64,000 nucleotides of DNA from Microbacterium candidum (GTDB lineage Bacteria; Actinomycetota; Actinomycetes; Actinomycetales; Microbacteriaceae): assembly GCF_030315975.1 (NCBI RefSeq), contig NZ_JASXSZ010000004.1, forward strand, positions 372,001 to 436,000, written 5' to 3'. Below, in pieces: positions 9,085 through 19,277 of this stretch (positions are counted from its first letter, which is position 1; every line of letters begins with the position of its first letter). Both the position numbers and the translations under genes were made by a program. The notes below the pieces were generated by a model, which was not told where the DNA came from, did not search any database, and saw only the letters and a program-made list of their open reading frames with translations.

Positions 9085-9830
9085 AGAAGCCCTGGATCTG
9101 GATCGCGAGCGTCGGGGGCGTCGTCGTACTCGCCGTCGGCGCATGGTTCGCGGGGGAGTGGGTCGCCTCGCAGATCGTGACGTCGACCGTTCGCGAGCAG
9201 GTCATCGAGACCCTGGCGCTGCCCGCCGACCAGCAGATCGATGTGGCGGTCTCCGGGGCGGTGCTCCCGCAGCTGATCGGAGGGACGATCGATGACATCA
9301 CGGTGTCGTCGCAGAACGTCACGGTCGGGGAGTTCACCGGCGACGTGAGCGTGCACGCGACCGGCGTCCCGACGCGTGGCAGCGGCGACATCGAGAGCGC
9401 GACCGCCACCGTCACGATCGACGAGGCCGAGCTGCAGCGGCTCCTCTCGACGGTGAAGGGCTTCCCGGCCGACACCGTCGGGCTCGCCGAACCCGACGTC
9501 ACGATGTCGAAGACACTGAACCTCCTCGGGCTCTCCGTTCCGGTGGCCGTGGGCCTGACACCGAGCGCGCAGGACGGGAAGCTCATCCTCACCCCCGACT
9601 ACGTGAAGGTCGCCGGAGCGCAGCTGTCCGCCGCCGATGTGAAGAGCAGATTCGGGGATGCGGCATCCGCCGTCGTGCGCGACTGGCCGGTCTGCATCGC
9701 GCAGTACCTGCCCGCCGGCGTGACGCTCACCGACGTCGCCGTGACGGGGAACGAGCTGGTGACGCATTTCGCGATCGACGGTGCGATCGCGCACGACAAG
9801 TCGCTCCAGGAGAAGGGGACCTGCGCCTGA
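9081..9830 (+). CDS. LmeA-family (DUF2993) lipid-binding protein, copy 2
   Basis: This is a 249-residue paralog of the upstream gene without the long disordered head. It has an N-terminal signal-anchor (about residues 4-25, WIWIASVGGVVVLAVGAWFAG), then the DUF2993 domain. Matching landmarks with copy 1 include VLPQ(L/V)I(G/A)GT, SVHATGVPT versus TLHATGVPT, and a final KGTC near the C-terminus. Both copies end KGTCx and have a second Cys about 45 residues earlier, so an extracytoplasmic disulfide is plausible. The start ATG overlaps the previous stop. Confidence 0.85.
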   Translation: MKKPWIWIASVGGVVVLAVGAWFAGEWVASQIVTSTVREQVIETLALPADQQIDVAVSGAVLPQLIGGTIDDITVSSQNVTVGEFTGDVSVHATGVPTRGSGDIESATATVTIDEAELQRLLSTVKGFPADTVGLAEPDVTMSKTLNLLGLSVPVAVGLTPSAQDGKLILTPDYVKVAGAQLSAADVKSRFGDAASAVVRDWPVCIAQYLPAGVTLTDVAVTGNELVTHFAIDGAIAHDKSLQEKGTCA

Positions 9831-9832
9831 CG

Positions 9833-9858
9833 GGGCACCGCCGGGCGTGCCCTAGACT
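9833..9858 (+). promoter_or_regulatory. Short hairpin followed by -10 TAGACT ahead of lysA
   Basis: GGGCAC (9833-9838) pairs with GTGCCC (9847-9852), a weak stem after the second LmeA gene. TAGACT at 9853-9858 is a good actinobacterial -10. This would start the lysA-hom-thrC-thrB transcript near 9865 and leave a leader of about 90 bases (9865-9954). I recognise no riboswitch or attenuator peptide in that leader. Confidence 0.4.
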
Positions 9859-9954
9859 TTCAAGAACCCCCGGAGCGCGAGCGGCCTCGCCCGGCGCTCA
9901 CACACGCGCCGCGCAGGACCTCGCTGAGACACTTCATCGATTGGCCCTTCACCC

Positions 9955-11385
9955 GTGACCGCGTCCCACCGTCCGCTGGTTCCGACCTGGCTCGCCGTGC
10001 CGCAGTCCGCCGATGGAAGCCCCGACGCGAACGGTCTCGCACCCGTCGTCTGGCCGGCATCCGCCGCCCGCGACGACGAAGGGGAGCTGTACATCGGCGG
10101 GGTCGCGACCTCCGAGCTGCGCGAGCGCTTCGGCACGCCGCTCTACGTCCTGGATGAGGCCGAGGTGCGCGCGCACGCCGCCCGCACCCGTGACGCGTTC
10201 CGCGCGGCGGTCGCGCGCCGCGGGGCCAAAGCGCGCGTCTACTACGCGGGCAAGGCGTTCCTGTCGACGGAGGTCGTGCGCTGGGTCACCGACGAGGGTC
10301 TGGCCGTCGACGTGTGCAGCGGGGGAGAGTTCGAGGTGGCTCTCGCCGCCGGCGCCGACCCGTTCCACATGGGCTTCCACGGCAACAACAAGAGCGTCGC
10401 CGAGCTCGAGCGCGCCGTCGAGGTCGGCATCGGCTCGATCGTCATCGACAGCCTCATCGAGCTCGAGCGGCTTGCCGCGATCGTCGAGCGCCGGGGAGCT
10501 GTGCAGCCCGTGCTTCTGCGGGTGCGCAGCGGCGTCCACGCGGAGACCCACGACTTCCTGGCGACCGCCCATGAAGATCAGAAGTTCGGACTGTCGCTCG
10601 TCGACGCGCCTGACGCGGTCGCCCGCATCCGTGAGATCCCGGGCCTCGTCTTCATGGGTCTCCACTGCCATATCGGCTCGCAGATCTTCGGCTCGTCGGG
10701 CTTCACCGAGTCCGCGTCGCGCCTCGTCGAGGTGCACGCCGCGCTCCTCGAGGGCGGAGACGTCCCGGTCCTGAACCTCGGCGGCGGCTTCGGCATCGCG
10801 TACACGTCGGTCGACGACCCCGAGCCGATCGAGCAGCTCGCCGACGGCATCGTCGACGCGGTCGCCCGCGAGTGCGAAGTGCGCGGCATCCCGGTGCCGA
10901 ACCTCGCGTTCGAGCCGGGTCGTGCGATCGTCGGCCAGGCCGGGGTGACGCTCTACGAGGTGGGCACGGTCAAGCCCGTCGTCGTCTCCGACGACGTCAC
11001 GCGCCTGTACGTGAGCGTCGACGGCGGCATGAGCGACAACGCCCGCCCCGCCCTCTACGGTGCGCAGTACTCCGCCCGGCTCGCATCGCGCACGAGCGAT
11101 GCGGCTCCCGCCCTCGTGCGCGTGGTGGGTCGTCACTGCGAGTCAGGCGACATCGTGGTGGATGCCGAGTATCTCCCCGGCGATGTCGCCCCGGGCGACC
11201 TCCTCGCCGTCCCCGCCACTGGCGCCTACTGCTTCTCGCTCGCGAGCAACTACAACTACACGCCCCGTCCTCCCGTCGTCGCCGTGCGCGGCGGCGAGGC
11301 GCGGGTCATCGTCCGCGGGGAGACGGTCGCCGACCTGCTCGCCCGCGACCTCGGCGTCGTCGCCGCAACGGAAGGTGAGAAGTGA
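9955..11385 (+). CDS. lysA: Diaminopimelate decarboxylase
   Basis: This 476-residue fold-type III PLP enzyme makes L-lysine from meso-diaminopimelate, the last step of lysine synthesis. The PLP lysine is K100 in YYAGKAF. Other landmarks are HIGSQIF, the glycine-rich LNLGGGFGIAY phosphate loop, EPGRAIVG and the catalytic cysteine motif CESGD. The GTG at 9955 gives normal length with a short N-terminal extension. There is no clear Shine-Dalgarno sequence. Its stop overlaps the GTG of hom (GTGA), so lysine and threonine branch genes are co-translated. Confidence 0.96.
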   Translation: MTASHRPLVPTWLAVPQSADGSPDANGLAPVVWPASAARDDEGELYIGGVATSELRERFGTPLYVLDEAEVRAHAARTRDAFRAAVARRGAKARVYYAGKAFLSTEVVRWVTDEGLAVDVCSGGEFEVALAAGADPFHMGFHGNNKSVAELERAVEVGIGSIVIDSLIELERLAAIVERRGAVQPVLLRVRSGVHAETHDFLATAHEDQKFGLSLVDAPDAVARIREIPGLVFMGLHCHIGSQIFGSSGFTESASRLVEVHAALLEGGDVPVLNLGGGFGIAYTSVDDPEPIEQLADGIVDAVARECEVRGIPVPNLAFEPGRAIVGQAGVTLYEVGTVKPVVVSDDVTRLYVSVDGGMSDNARPALYGAQYSARLASRTSDAAPALVRVVGRHCESGDIVVDAEYLPGDVAPGDLLAVPATGAYCFSLASNYNYTPRPPVVAVRGGEARVIVRGETVADLLARDLGVVAATEGEK

Positions 11386-12701
11386 CCGATTACCGTCGCC
11401 TGCGCGTCGCGCTCCTGGGAGCCGGCGCGGTCGGATCCCAGGTGGCCGCGCTCCTGCTGCGCCATGAGGACGAGCTGGCCGACCGCGCCGGCGCGCGTCT
11501 CGAGCTCGCCGGCATCGCCGTGCGCGACGTCGACGCGCAGCGTGACGTCGACCTTCCGCGCGAGCTGTTCACGACCGATGCCGAGTCGCTCATCGTGGGC
11601 TCCGACATCGTGATCGAGCTGCAGGGCGGCATCGAGCCCGCGCGCACCCGGATCCTGCAGGCGATCAACTCGGGCGCCGACATCGTGACGGCCAACAAGG
11701 CGCTGCTGGCGACCCACGGCACGGAGATCTTCGACGCCGCCGACCAGGTGGGCGCACAGGTCTACTACGAGGCCGCTGCCGCCGCCGCCATCCCGATCAT
11801 CCGGCCGCTGCGCGACTCGCTCGCCGGCGACCGCGTGCAGCGCATCATCGGCATCGTCAACGGCACGACGAACTACATCCTCGACCGCATGGACACCGAG
11901 GGCGCCGAGCTCGCGGACGTCCTCGCCGAAGCGCAGCGCCTCGGCTACGCGGAGGCGGACCCCACCGCGGACGTCGAGGGCTACGACGCCGCGCAGAAGG
12001 CCGCGCTGCTGGCGAGCCTCGCGTTCCACACCGCGGTGCCGCTCGAGGCGGTCCACCGCGAGGGGATCCTCGGCATCGACAGGGCGATGATGGATGCAGC
12101 CCGTCACGCCGGCTACGTCATCAAGCTCCTCGCGGTGTGCGAGCGCCTCAGCGGTGCGAGCGACGTCAGCGCGTCGGGCGAGGCCATCTCGGTCCGCGTG
12201 TACCCGGCGCTCATCGCGCGCACGCATCCGATGGCCAACGTCCGCGGCGTCAACAATGCCGTGTTCGTGCAGGCCGAGGCCGCCGGCGATCTCATGTTCT
12301 ACGGCGCGGGCGCCGGCGGCGTCCAGACGGCATCCGCCGTCCTCGGCGACGTCGTCTCGGCCGCGCGCCGCCACATCGCCGGCGGCGTCGGCGTGGGGGA
12401 GTCGACGAGGGCCAACCTCCCCGTCCTCCCGATCGGCCGTGTCGTCACGAGCTACCAGATCACGCTGGAGGTCGACGACCTCCCGGGCGTGCTGGCGGCG
12501 GTCGCCGGCATCCTGTCCGAAGGGCGCGTGTCGATCGCGACCCTCGAGCAGACCCTCGCCCCCGGCGACGGCGCCCGTGCGCGCCTCGTCATCGGCACCC
12601 ACAAAGCCCTGGAGCAGGACCTCAGCGAGACCGTCGACCGGCTCGCAGAGAGCGACGTCGTCGAGCGCGTGGTCTCGGTCATGCGCGTGGAAGGAGACTG
12701 A
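11382..12701 (+). CDS. hom: Homoserine dehydrogenase with ACT domain
   Basis: The 439-residue enzyme reduces aspartate semialdehyde to homoserine with NAD(P)H. The Rossmann motif LLGAGAVGS opens the protein. The catalytic region contains [11 protein letters not shown] and [14 protein letters not shown]. The C-terminal ACT domain (about residues 350-430, [19 protein letters not shown]) is the usual site of threonine feedback control. The GTG overlaps the lysA stop. thrC follows after one base. Confidence 0.96.
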   Translation: MTDYRRLRVALLGAGAVGSQVAALLLRHEDELADRAGARLELAGIAVRDVDAQRDVDLPRELFTTDAESLIVGSDIVIELQGGIEPARTRILQAINSGADIVTANKALLATHGTEIFDAADQVGAQVYYEAAAAAAIPIIRPLRDSLAGDRVQRIIGIVNGTTNYILDRMDTEGAELADVLAEAQRLGYAEADPTADVEGYDAAQKAALLASLAFHTAVPLEAVHREGILGIDRAMMDAARHAGYVIKLLAVCERLSGASDVSASGEAISVRVYPALIARTHPMANVRGVNNAVFVQAEAAGDLMFYGAGAGGVQTASAVLGDVVSAARRHIAGGVGVGESTRANLPVLPIGRVVTSYQITLEVDDLPGVLAAVAGILSEGRVSIATLEQTLAPGDGARARLVIGTHKALEQDLSETVDRLAESDVVERVVSVMRVEGD

Positions 12702-12702
12702 C

Positions 12703-13788
12703 ATGGCACATGTCTGGCGCGGAGTCCTCCGCGAGTACGCGGATCGTCTCGGGGTCACCGAGACCTCCACGGTCGTCACCCTCGGCGAGGGCGGCACGCC
12801 GCTCCTGCCGGCCCCGGCGCTCTCGCGCCGCACGGGTGCGGACGTGTGGGTGAAGTTCGAGGGCATGAACCCCACCGGGTCCTTCAAGGACCGCGGAATG
12901 ACGGTCGCACTCTCCCGCGCGATCGACCACGGCGCGAAGGCCGTCATCTGCGCTTCCACGGGCAACACGTCGGCCTCGGCCGCCGCGTACGCGGCCCACG
13001 CCGGCATCACCGCGGCCGTCCTCGTGCCCGAGGGCAAGATCGCGATGGGCAAGCTCAGCCAGGCCGTCGCGCACGACGGGCGTCTCATCCAGATCCGCGG
13101 CAACTTCGACGAGTGCCTCGAGATCGCGCGCGAGCTCGCCGAGAGCTACCCGGTGCACCTCGTGAACTCGGTCAATCCCGACCGCATCGAGGGCCAGAAG
13201 ACCGCGGCGTACGAGATCGTCGAGCAGCTCGGCGACGCGCCGGACTTCCACTTCATCCCGGTCGGCAATGCCGGCAACTACACGGCGTACACGCGCGGCT
13301 ACCGCGAGGAGGCCGAACGCGGCATCTCGACGCGGGTGCCCCGCATGTTCGGCTTCCAGGCCGCAGGCTCCGCCCCGCTCGTCCGCGGCGAGATCGTGAA
13401 GAACCCGGAGACGATCGCGACCGCGATCCGCATCGGCAACCCTGCGTCGTGGCACCTCGCCCTCGAGGCGCGGGACGCGACCGACGGCTGGTTCGGCGCC
13501 GTGGAGGACGACAAGATCCTCACCGCGCAGAAGATCCTTGCCGCCGAGGTCGGCATCTTCGTCGAGCCGGGCTCCGCTGCGAGCGTCGCCGGTCTCCTCG
13601 ACCGCGCCGAGGCGGGCGTCATCCCCGCCGGCGCCCGCGTGGTGCTGACGGTCACGGGCCACGGTCTCAAGGACCCGCATTGGGGCCTGCGCCAGACCGA
13701 CGGCACGCAGGCGGAGCCGACGGTCGTCGACGCCTCGACCGGCGAGGTCGCATCCGTCCTCGGACTCGTGCCCGGAGCGCTCGCGTGA
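12703..13788 (+). CDS. thrC: Threonine synthase
   Basis: This 361-residue fold-type II PLP enzyme converts O-phosphohomoserine to threonine. The PLP lysine is K62 in [10 protein letters not shown]. The [12 protein letters not shown] loop and the GNAGNYTAY phosphate-binding loop are intact. The length is that of the short bacterial form. The ATG at 12703 is preceded by AAGGAG at the end of hom. Its stop overlaps the thrB GTG, keeping the lysA-hom-thrC-thrB unit continuous. Confidence 0.96.
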   Translation: MAHVWRGVLREYADRLGVTETSTVVTLGEGGTPLLPAPALSRRTGADVWVKFEGMNPTGSFKDRGMTVALSRAIDHGAKAVICASTGNTSASAAAYAAHAGITAAVLVPEGKIAMGKLSQAVAHDGRLIQIRGNFDECLEIARELAESYPVHLVNSVNPDRIEGQKTAAYEIVEQLGDAPDFHFIPVGNAGNYTAYTRGYREEAERGISTRVPRMFGFQAAGSAPLVRGEIVKNPETIATAIRIGNPASWHLALEARDATDGWFGAVEDDKILTAQKILAAEVGIFVEPGSAASVAGLLDRAEAGVIPAGARVVLTVTGHGLKDPHWGLRQTDGTQAEPTVVDASTGEVASVLGLVPGALA

Positions 13789-14723
13789 CACCCGCCGCCG
13801 GGCGCCGGGTGGTCGTGCGCGTCCCCGCGACGAGCGCGAACCTCGGCCCCGGCTTCGACACGCTCGGGCTCGCCCTGAGCGTGTACGACGAGCTCACCGT
13901 CACGGCGCTGCCGGAGGGCGAGCTCGTCATCGAGACGGAGGGGGAGGGCGCCGACTCTGTCCCGCTCGACGCCTCCCACCTGGTCGTCCGCTCGATCGCC
14001 TACGCCTACGAAGCGGCAGGCCGACGGATGCCGGGGCTCCATCTGCGCGCGGTCAACGTGATCCCGCACGGCCGCGGTCTCGGCTCGTCCGGTGCCGCCG
14101 TCGTGTCGGGGCTCCTCGCCGCCAAGGGCCTGCTCGAGGGCGACGTCGAGCTCGGCCCGGACACCCTCCTGCGCCTCGCGACCGAGATCGAGGGCCACCC
14201 CGACAACGTCGCCCCGGCGCTGTTCGGCGGCCTCACGATCGCGTGGGTCGACCAGTTCGGTCCGCAGCACAAGAAGCTGCTCGTGCACCGCGGCGTCTCG
14301 CCGCTCGTATTCGTCCCGAGCTTCACGATGTCGACCGAGGTCGCGCGAAGCCTGTCGCCCGAGCACGTCACGCGCGAGGACGCGGTGTTCAACGTCTCGC
14401 GCTCCGCGCTGCTGATCGCCGCTCTCACCCAGAGCCCCGACCTGCTGCTGGCTGCCACGGAGGACAGGCTCCACCAGAGCTACCGCGCCGCGGCGATGCC
14501 GGAGACCGACCGCCTCGTCCGGGCGCTCCGCGACGCGGGGTTCGCCGCCGTGGTCTCCGGGGCGGGTCCGAGCGTGCTCGTCCTCGCCGACGGGCCGGGT
14601 CAGCGACTCGCGGCGGCGGATGTCGCCGCATCCGTCGTCGACACCCCGTGGACCCCCTTGATGCTGGCCGTCGACTTCAAGGGTGGTACAGTGAGGGTGC
14701 ACGCGGAGGATGCCACCGACTAG
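13785..14723 (+). CDS. thrB: Homoserine kinase
   Basis: The 312-residue GHMP-family kinase phosphorylates homoserine. [21 protein letters not shown] opens the protein (residues 9-29), the ATP loop reads [12 protein letters not shown], and the C-terminal GHMP motif reads [11 protein letters not shown]. The GTG start overlaps the thrC stop. It closes the threonine cluster. A likely rho promoter lies inside its last codons. Confidence 0.95.
   Translation: MTPAAGRRVVVRVPATSANLGPGFDTLGLALSVYDELTVTALPEGELVIETEGEGADSVPLDASHLVVRSIAYAYEAAGRRMPGLHLRAVNVIPHGRGLGSSGAAVVSGLLAAKGLLEGDVELGPDTLLRLATEIEGHPDNVAPALFGGLTIAWVDQFGPQHKKLLVHRGVSPLVFVPSFTMSTEVARSLSPEHVTREDAVFNVSRSALLIAALTQSPDLLLAATEDRLHQSYRAAAMPETDRLVRALRDAGFAAVVSGAGPSVLVLADGPGQRLAAADVAASVVDTPWTPLMLAVDFKGGTVRVHAEDATD
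14684..14692 (+). promoter_or_regulatory. Candidate extended -10 promoter for rho inside the 3' end of thrB
   Basis: TGGTACAGT is an extended -10 (TGn plus TACAGT). It would start a transcript near 14699 with a leader of roughly 165 bases to the rho GTG. I see no good -35. The leader (14724-14862) has no ORF I can support, but its length leaves room for autoregulation by Rho, as known for rho genes in other bacteria. Confidence 0.35.
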
Positions 14724-14862
14724 GTGAATCTGCCCTCCGACGCAGTTCTGCGAATCGTTGCATAACCCCGCGCCCGGGCCCCGAGGCCAGTTTGCGCATG
14801 CCGTTTTCCGCGGCGCTCCGCACGATCGTGCAGTTTCCATTCGTTTCACATAGGGAGAACTC

Positions 14863-16998
14863 GTGGAGTCCATCTCCGAGATCCACAACGACGGCGTGCC
14901 CGCCGCCGACCGCGCCGAAGCGGCCGTCGAGGGCGAGACCGTCGAGGCGACAGAGATCGCCGAAGACATCCAGCCGGACGCCGAGGAGATCGCCGCCGTC
15001 GCGGTGACCGCCGAGACCGCCGCGGAGGAGCTGGCCGTGGAGGCCGTCGTGGCCGAGGCCGCTGCCGAAGAGCTCGTGGCCGAGGGCGACCTCGTCGCCG
15101 CGGCAGAGGCGGAGTTCGTCGCCGAAGAGCTCGCCGAGGAGGCCGTCATCGCCGAAGCGGTGGCCGAGGCCGCCGAGGAGGCCGTGTTCGAGGTCGCCGC
15201 CGGCGAGGCCGCAGTCGTCGCCGAGCCCGCCGCTGAGGTCGTCACCGAGGCGCCCGTCGAGGTCGCCGTCGAAGAGGCGCCGGTCGAGAAGCCGGTGAAG
15301 GCTCCGCGCAAGCGCGCCCCGCGCCGGGCGAAGAGCACCGACGTGCCCGCCGAGCCGGCCGCGGAGGTCGCCGCAGAGGCGCCTGCCGACACCCCCGCGG
15401 AGGCTGCCCCGGCCGAGGTCGCCGCCGAGACGGCCGCTGAGATCGCCGAGACGAGCGCCGAGTCCGTGGAGGCGCCGGCCGACGAGTCCGCCCAGCAGGC
15501 CGAGGCGACCGAGGCGCCGGCCGACGAGGCCGCCGCCGAGACCCCGTCGCGCAGCCGTTCGCGCAGCCGCAGCCGTTCGCGCGGCCGCGGCCAGCAGGCG
15601 CAGGAGCAGGGTGAGGCATCCGCCGAGGGCTCTGACAAGGCGGAGGCCGAGGCGCAGCCGCAGGCCCAGCAGAACCAGAACGGCCCGCAGAACCAGAACA
15701 ACCAGGGCCAGAACGCTCAGCAGGCGAACAGCCGCAACCGCCAGCGCAACAAGCGCCGTGGTCAGACCGGCGGCCCGTCCGACGAGTTCGAGACGGAGAT
15801 CGGCGAGGACGACGTCCTCATCCCGATCGCCGGCATCCTCGACGTGCTCGACAACTACGCGTTCGTCCGCACCTCCGGCTACCTGCCCGGCCCGAGCGAC
15901 GTGTACGTCAGCCTCGGCCAGGTGAAGAAGTACAACCTGCGCAAGGGCGACGCCGTCGTCGGCGCCATCAAGCAGCCGCGCGAGGGTGAGCAGTCCGGTC
16001 GGCAGAAGTACAACGCGCTGGTCAAGGTCGACGCCGTCAACGGCCTGTCGGTCGACGACGCGGCGACCCGTGTCGAGTTCGGCAAGCTGACGCCGCTCTA
16101 CCCGCAGGAGCGCCTGCGCCTGGAGACCGCGCCGGAGAAGCTGACGCAGCGCATCATCGACCTGGTCGCTCCGATCGGGAAGGGCCAGCGCGGCCTCATC
16201 GTCGCGCCCCCGAAGGCCGGCAAGACGATCGTCCTGCAGCAGATCGCCGACGCCATCGCGAAGAACAACCCCGAGGTCCACCTCATGGTCGTTCTCGTCG
16301 ACGAGCGCCCCGAAGAGGTCACCGACATGCAGCGGAGCGTCCGCGGCGAGGTCATCGCCTCGACGTTCGACCGCCCCGCGGAGGACCACACCACCGTCGC
16401 CGAGCTCGCCATCGAGCGCGCGAAGCGCCTCGTGGAGCTCGGCCGCGACGTCGTCGTGCTGCTCGACTCGATCACGCGCCTCGGCCGGGCCTACAACATC
16501 TCGGCACCGACGTCGGGTCGCGTGCTGACCGGTGGGGTGGATGCATCCGCCCTCTACCCGCCCAAGCGCTTCTTCGGCGCGGCGCGCAACATCGAGAACG
16601 GCGGATCGCTCACGATCCTCGCCACCGCGCTCGTCGAGACCGGCTCCAAGATGGACGACGTCATCTTCGAGGAGTTCAAGGGCACCGGCAACAGCGAACT
16701 GCGCCTGTCGCGTCAGCTCGCGGACAAGCGCATCTTCCCGGCCGTCGACGTCAACGCGTCGAGCACGCGGCGCGAGGAGATGCTCCTCAGCCCCGACGAG
16801 GTCAAGATCACGTGGAAGCTGCGTCGCGCCCTCGCCGGCCTCGACCCGCAGCAGGCCCTCGAGGTCGTCCTCGGCAAGCTCAAGGAGACGCAGTCCAACG
16901 TCGAGTTCCTCGTGCAGATGCAGAAGTCGATCCCGACGCCTGTGCGCGAGAGCCATGCCGGCGGGCACAGCCACGCGCACGACAACAGCATCCGCTGA
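14863..16998 (+). CDS. rho: Transcription termination factor Rho with long disordered N-terminal region
   Basis: This hexameric RNA helicase ends transcription. The 711 residues fall into an Ala/Glu/Val-rich acidic stretch (about 1-225), an SR-repeat patch ([13 protein letters not shown]), a Gln/Asn-rich stretch, a basic [10 protein letters not shown] patch (together to about 300), then the conserved Rho core from about 315. The core has the RNA-binding cold-shock-like domain, Walker A PPKAGKT (449-455) and the [17 protein letters not shown]ase/Q-loop region. Escherichia coli Rho has about 419 residues; the extra 300 sit at the N-terminus. AGGGAG precedes GTG 14863. prfA follows after 32 bases. 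Confidence 0.95.
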   Translation: MESISEIHNDGVPAADRAEAAVEGETVEATEIAEDIQPDAEEIAAVAVTAETAAEELAVEAVVAEAAAEELVAEGDLVAAAEAEFVAEELAEEAVIAEAVAEAAEEAVFEVAAGEAAVVAEPAAEVVTEAPVEVAVEEAPVEKPVKAPRKRAPRRAKSTDVPAEPAAEVAAEAPADTPAEAAPAEVAAETAAEIAETSAESVEAPADESAQQAEATEAPADEAAAETPSRSRSRSRSRSRGRGQQAQEQGEASAEGSDKAEAEAQPQAQQNQNGPQNQNNQGQNAQQANSRNRQRNKRRGQTGGPSDEFETEIGEDDVLIPIAGILDVLDNYAFVRTSGYLPGPSDVYVSLGQVKKYNLRKGDAVVGAIKQPREGEQSGRQKYNALVKVDAVNGLSVDDAATRVEFGKLTPLYPQERLRLETAPEKLTQRIIDLVAPIGKGQRGLIVAPPKAGKTIVLQQIADAIAKNNPEVHLMVVLVDERPEEVTDMQRSVRGEVIASTFDRPAEDHTTVAELAIERAKRLVELGRDVVVLLDSITRLGRAYNISAPTSGRVLTGGVDASALYPPKRFFGAARNIENGGSLTILATALVETGSKMDDVIFEEFKGTGNSELRLSRQLADKRIFPAVDVNASSTRREEMLLSPDEVKITWKLRRALAGLDPQQALEVVLGKLKETQSNVEFLVQMQKSIPTPVRESHAGGHSHAHDNSIR

Positions 16999-17003
16999 TC
17001 CTC

Positions 17004-17027
17004 GGTCCCTGAGCCTGTCGAAGGGTC
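17004..17027. repeat. Dispersed actinobacterial repeat between rho and prfA
   Basis: The 24 bases from GGTCCCTGAGCC to CGAAGGGTC form an imperfect dyad (CCCT...AGGG ends). I recall this CCCTTCGACAGGCTCAGGGA-type sequence as a common intergenic repeat in Microbacteriaceae genomes. Only one copy was seen in this window. Its GAAGGG end sits 7 bases before the prfA GTG and is the only ribosome site available to prfA. Confidence 0.5.
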
Positions 17028-17030
17028 GTC

Positions 17031-18110
17031 GTGTTCGAGTCCGTCCAGTCGCTGATCGACGAGCACAAGGCCGTCCAGGAGGAGCTCTCCGACCCGGCCG
17101 TGCACGCCGACGCGGCACGTGCGAAGCGCGTGAACCGTCGGTACGCCGAGCTGTCGAAGATCGTGCACGCCCACGAGGCGTGGCTCGCGGCCTCCGACGA
17201 CCTCGACGCGGCGCGCGAGCTCGCCCGTGAGGACGACGCGTTCGCCGCGGAGGTCCCCGTGCTGGAGGAGCAGCTCGCCCAGGCGCAGGAGCGCCTGCGG
17301 CGGCTGCTCATCCCGCGCGACCCCGACGACGCCCGCGACGTGATCATGGAGATCAAGCAGGGCGAGGGCGGAGCGGAGAGCGCGCTGTTCGCCGCCGACC
17401 TCCTGCGGATGTATCTGCAGTACGCGGCCTCGAAGGGCTGGAAGACCGAGATCCTCGAGCGCAACGAGTCCGACCTCGGCGGCTACAAGGACGTCCAGGT
17501 GGCCATCAAGGGCTCCGGCTCCGACCCCGCGCAGGGCGTGTGGGCGCACCTCAAGTACGAGGGCGGCGTGCACCGCGTCCAGCGGGTTCCGGCGACGGAG
17601 TCGCAGGGCCGCATCCACACCTCGACGACGGGCGTCCTCGTCTTCCCCGAGGTCGATGAGCCCGACGAGATCGAGATCAATCCGAACGACCTGAAGATCG
17701 ACGTCTTCCGCTCGTCGGGCCCGGGCGGGCAGTCGGTCAACACGACCGACTCCGCGGTGCGCATCACGCACCTCCCGACCGGCATCGTCGTGTCGATGCA
17801 GAACGAGAAGTCGCAGCTGCAGAACCGCGAGGCGGGCATGCGCGTCCTCCGCGCGCGTCTGCTGGCGCGGCAGCAGGAAGAGCTGGATGCAGCGGCCTCC
17901 GACGCGCGCAAGTCGCAGATCCGGGGCATGGACCGGTCCGAGCGCATCCGCACGTACAACTTCCCGGAGAACCGGATCGCCGACCACCGCACCGGGTACA
18001 AGGCCTACAACCTCGACCAGGTGATGGACGGCGCCCTCGAGCCCGTCATCGATTCGGCGATCCGCGCCGACGAGGAGGAGCGGCTCGCCGCCCTCGGCGC
18101 AGATTCCTGA
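17031..18110 (+). CDS. prfA: Peptide chain release factor 1
   Basis: The 359-residue class I release factor reads UAA and UAG and triggers peptide hydrolysis. The catalytic GGQ is at 232-234 in [17 protein letters not shown]. The codon-recognition tripeptide appears as PAT in RVPATESQG, the RF1 form rather than the RF2 SPF. The N-terminal helical domain spans about residues 1-100. GTG 17031 uses the GAAGGG from the preceding repeat. In most related genomes prmC, which methylates this GGQ glutamine, follows directly; here it lies 5.9 kb downstream. Confidence 0.96.
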   Translation: MFESVQSLIDEHKAVQEELSDPAVHADAARAKRVNRRYAELSKIVHAHEAWLAASDDLDAARELAREDDAFAAEVPVLEEQLAQAQERLRRLLIPRDPDDARDVIMEIKQGEGGAESALFAADLLRMYLQYAASKGWKTEILERNESDLGGYKDVQVAIKGSGSDPAQGVWAHLKYEGGVHRVQRVPATESQGRIHTSTTGVLVFPEVDEPDEIEINPNDLKIDVFRSSGPGGQSVNTTDSAVRITHLPTGIVVSMQNEKSQLQNREAGMRVLRARLLARQQEELDAAASDARKSQIRGMDRSERIRTYNFPENRIADHRTGYKAYNLDQVMDGALEPVIDSAIRADEEERLAALGADS

Positions 18111-18151
18111 CCCGCACACTGCGCCACCGCATCGAATCCAGCCCGTCCTCA

Positions 18152-18220
18152 TCTCGTTGACTTGCCCTGGATGTACGCGACACGCCGTACGGCCCGTACA
18201 TCCAGGGCAAGTCAACGAGA
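18152..18220. repeat. Perfect 26-bp hairpin (element B), left flank of the DUF559 gene
   Basis: Arms 18152-18177 and 18195-18220 are exact reverse complements around a 17-base loop. The outer arm reads TCTCGTTGACTTGCC and the inner arm TGGATGTACG. The central 63 bases (18155-18217) align without gaps to the reverse complement of element C, 55 of 63 matching by my count. It lies 42 bases after prfA and 94 bases before the DUF559 start. It could terminate prfA transcription, though no T-tract follows. Confidence 0.9.
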
Positions 18221-18314
18221 GGTGACGTTGCGAGCGTCCCAAGGCACGGGCTGTCAGGTGGCGCGCTGTGGATAAATCGCGCCGGAATTCCGCGGTGCAT
18301 GCCATGGTCGCGGG

Positions 18315-19277
18315 ATGGAAGATCTCGATAGGGCTTCGGCATTCCGTGCAGGGGTGGCGCTGAAGAGCGGGCTGACCCGCCGCGACCTCCGAAGCGAGCG
18401 CTTCGTGCGCCCCTTCAACGGACTCTATTCTGTGCGCCGTCTGCCGCTCCTCTCCGGCGGCGAAAGCGCGGCGGCGGTCCAGCAGGCGAGGATCCTGGAT
18501 GCGGCCGCGCAATTCGCGTCCTACATGGCCGTGCACGAGTTCTTCTCCCACACCACAGCGGCCCTCGTGTGGGCCATCCCACTGCCGCTGCTCGCCGACG
18601 ACAAGCTCCACGTGTCGGTCTGCGCTCCGCATCGTGCGCCGCGCGGGGTCGGCGTCCGCGGGCATCAGCTCGCCGGTCGTCGCGTGGAACTCGCAACGCA
18701 CCCAGGCACAGGACTCCCGGTCACCTCGCCGGCGGCCACGTGGGCGCTGCTCGGCACGATTCTCCGACATCCGTACGATCTCGTCGCCGCGGCGGACGCC
18801 CTCCTTTGGACCGACCGTGTCGGTGGCCCGCATGGCGGATCGAAGCGCGCAGCACTGGCCTCCGCGACGACGTTGGAGGATGCGATCCCGTTCCGACGCA
18901 AGGGTGCGCTGGCGTTGCGTGAGGCGCTCCCGCGCGTTCGCGCAGGGGCCGCATCCCGCCCGGAGACGTGGCTTCGCCTGACCATTGTGGATGCAGGCAT
19001 CCCGGAACCCGTGGCCGACCTCGACGTCTACGATGACCGCGGCCGGTATCTCGGGACGATCGACCTCGGATACCCGGAGAGGAAGATCGCGCTGGAGTAC
19101 GAGGGCGACCACCACCGTACGGATCGGGACCAGTGGAATCGCGATCTCAGGAAGCATCGGGCGCTCATGGCTGCCGGCTGGCATGTCGTCCGAGTGACCT
19201 CACAGATGCTGTTCGGGGACACTGGACCGCTTCTCGCGGAGATCCGCCGCGCTATTCGCGCATCATCCCTCCGTTGA
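18315..19277 (+). CDS. DUF559 (Vsr-like) endonuclease-domain protein with N-terminal winged-helix-like region
   Basis: The 320-residue protein has an N-terminal part (about 1-90, LTRRDLRSERFVRPFNGLYSVRR) resembling the winged helix of AbiEi-type antitoxin proteins, a middle region, and a C-terminal DUF559 domain (about 235-315). DUF559 belongs to the Vsr/PD-(D/E)XK nuclease group. The likely active-site string runs from D250 through K257, E261 and E263 to H266-H267-R268. Codons are visibly less GC-rich at third positions than in neighbours, suggesting transfer. The ATG at 18315 has only a weak GCGGG ahead. The stop codon is embedded in hairpin C. Function is unknown; nicking or cutting hairpin DNA is a hypothesis. 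Confidence 0.8.
   Translation: MEDLDRASAFRAGVALKSGLTRRDLRSERFVRPFNGLYSVRRLPLLSGGESAAAVQQARILDAAAQFASYMAVHEFFSHTTAALVWAIPLPLLADDKLHVSVCAPHRAPRGVGVRGHQLAGRRVELATHPGTGLPVTSPAATWALLGTILRHPYDLVAAADALLWTDRVGGPHGGSKRAALASATTLEDAIPFRRKGALALREALPRVRAGAASRPETWLRLTIVDAGIPEPVADLDVYDDRGRYLGTIDLGYPERKIALEYEGDHHRTDRDQWNRDLRKHRALMAAGWHVVRVTSQMLFGDTGPLLAEIRRAIRASSLR

Noticed and set aside
13299..15701. Long antisense frame (800 codons), Ser/Ala-rich, opposite thrB and rho
   Set aside because: The repetitive Ser/Ala content mirrors the GCC/GAG repeats of the rho head read backwards; no family features.
15541..15780. SR and Gln-rich codon repeats as a CRISPR or tandem-repeat array
   Set aside because: They are in-frame low-complexity coding sequence within rho, without regular spacers.
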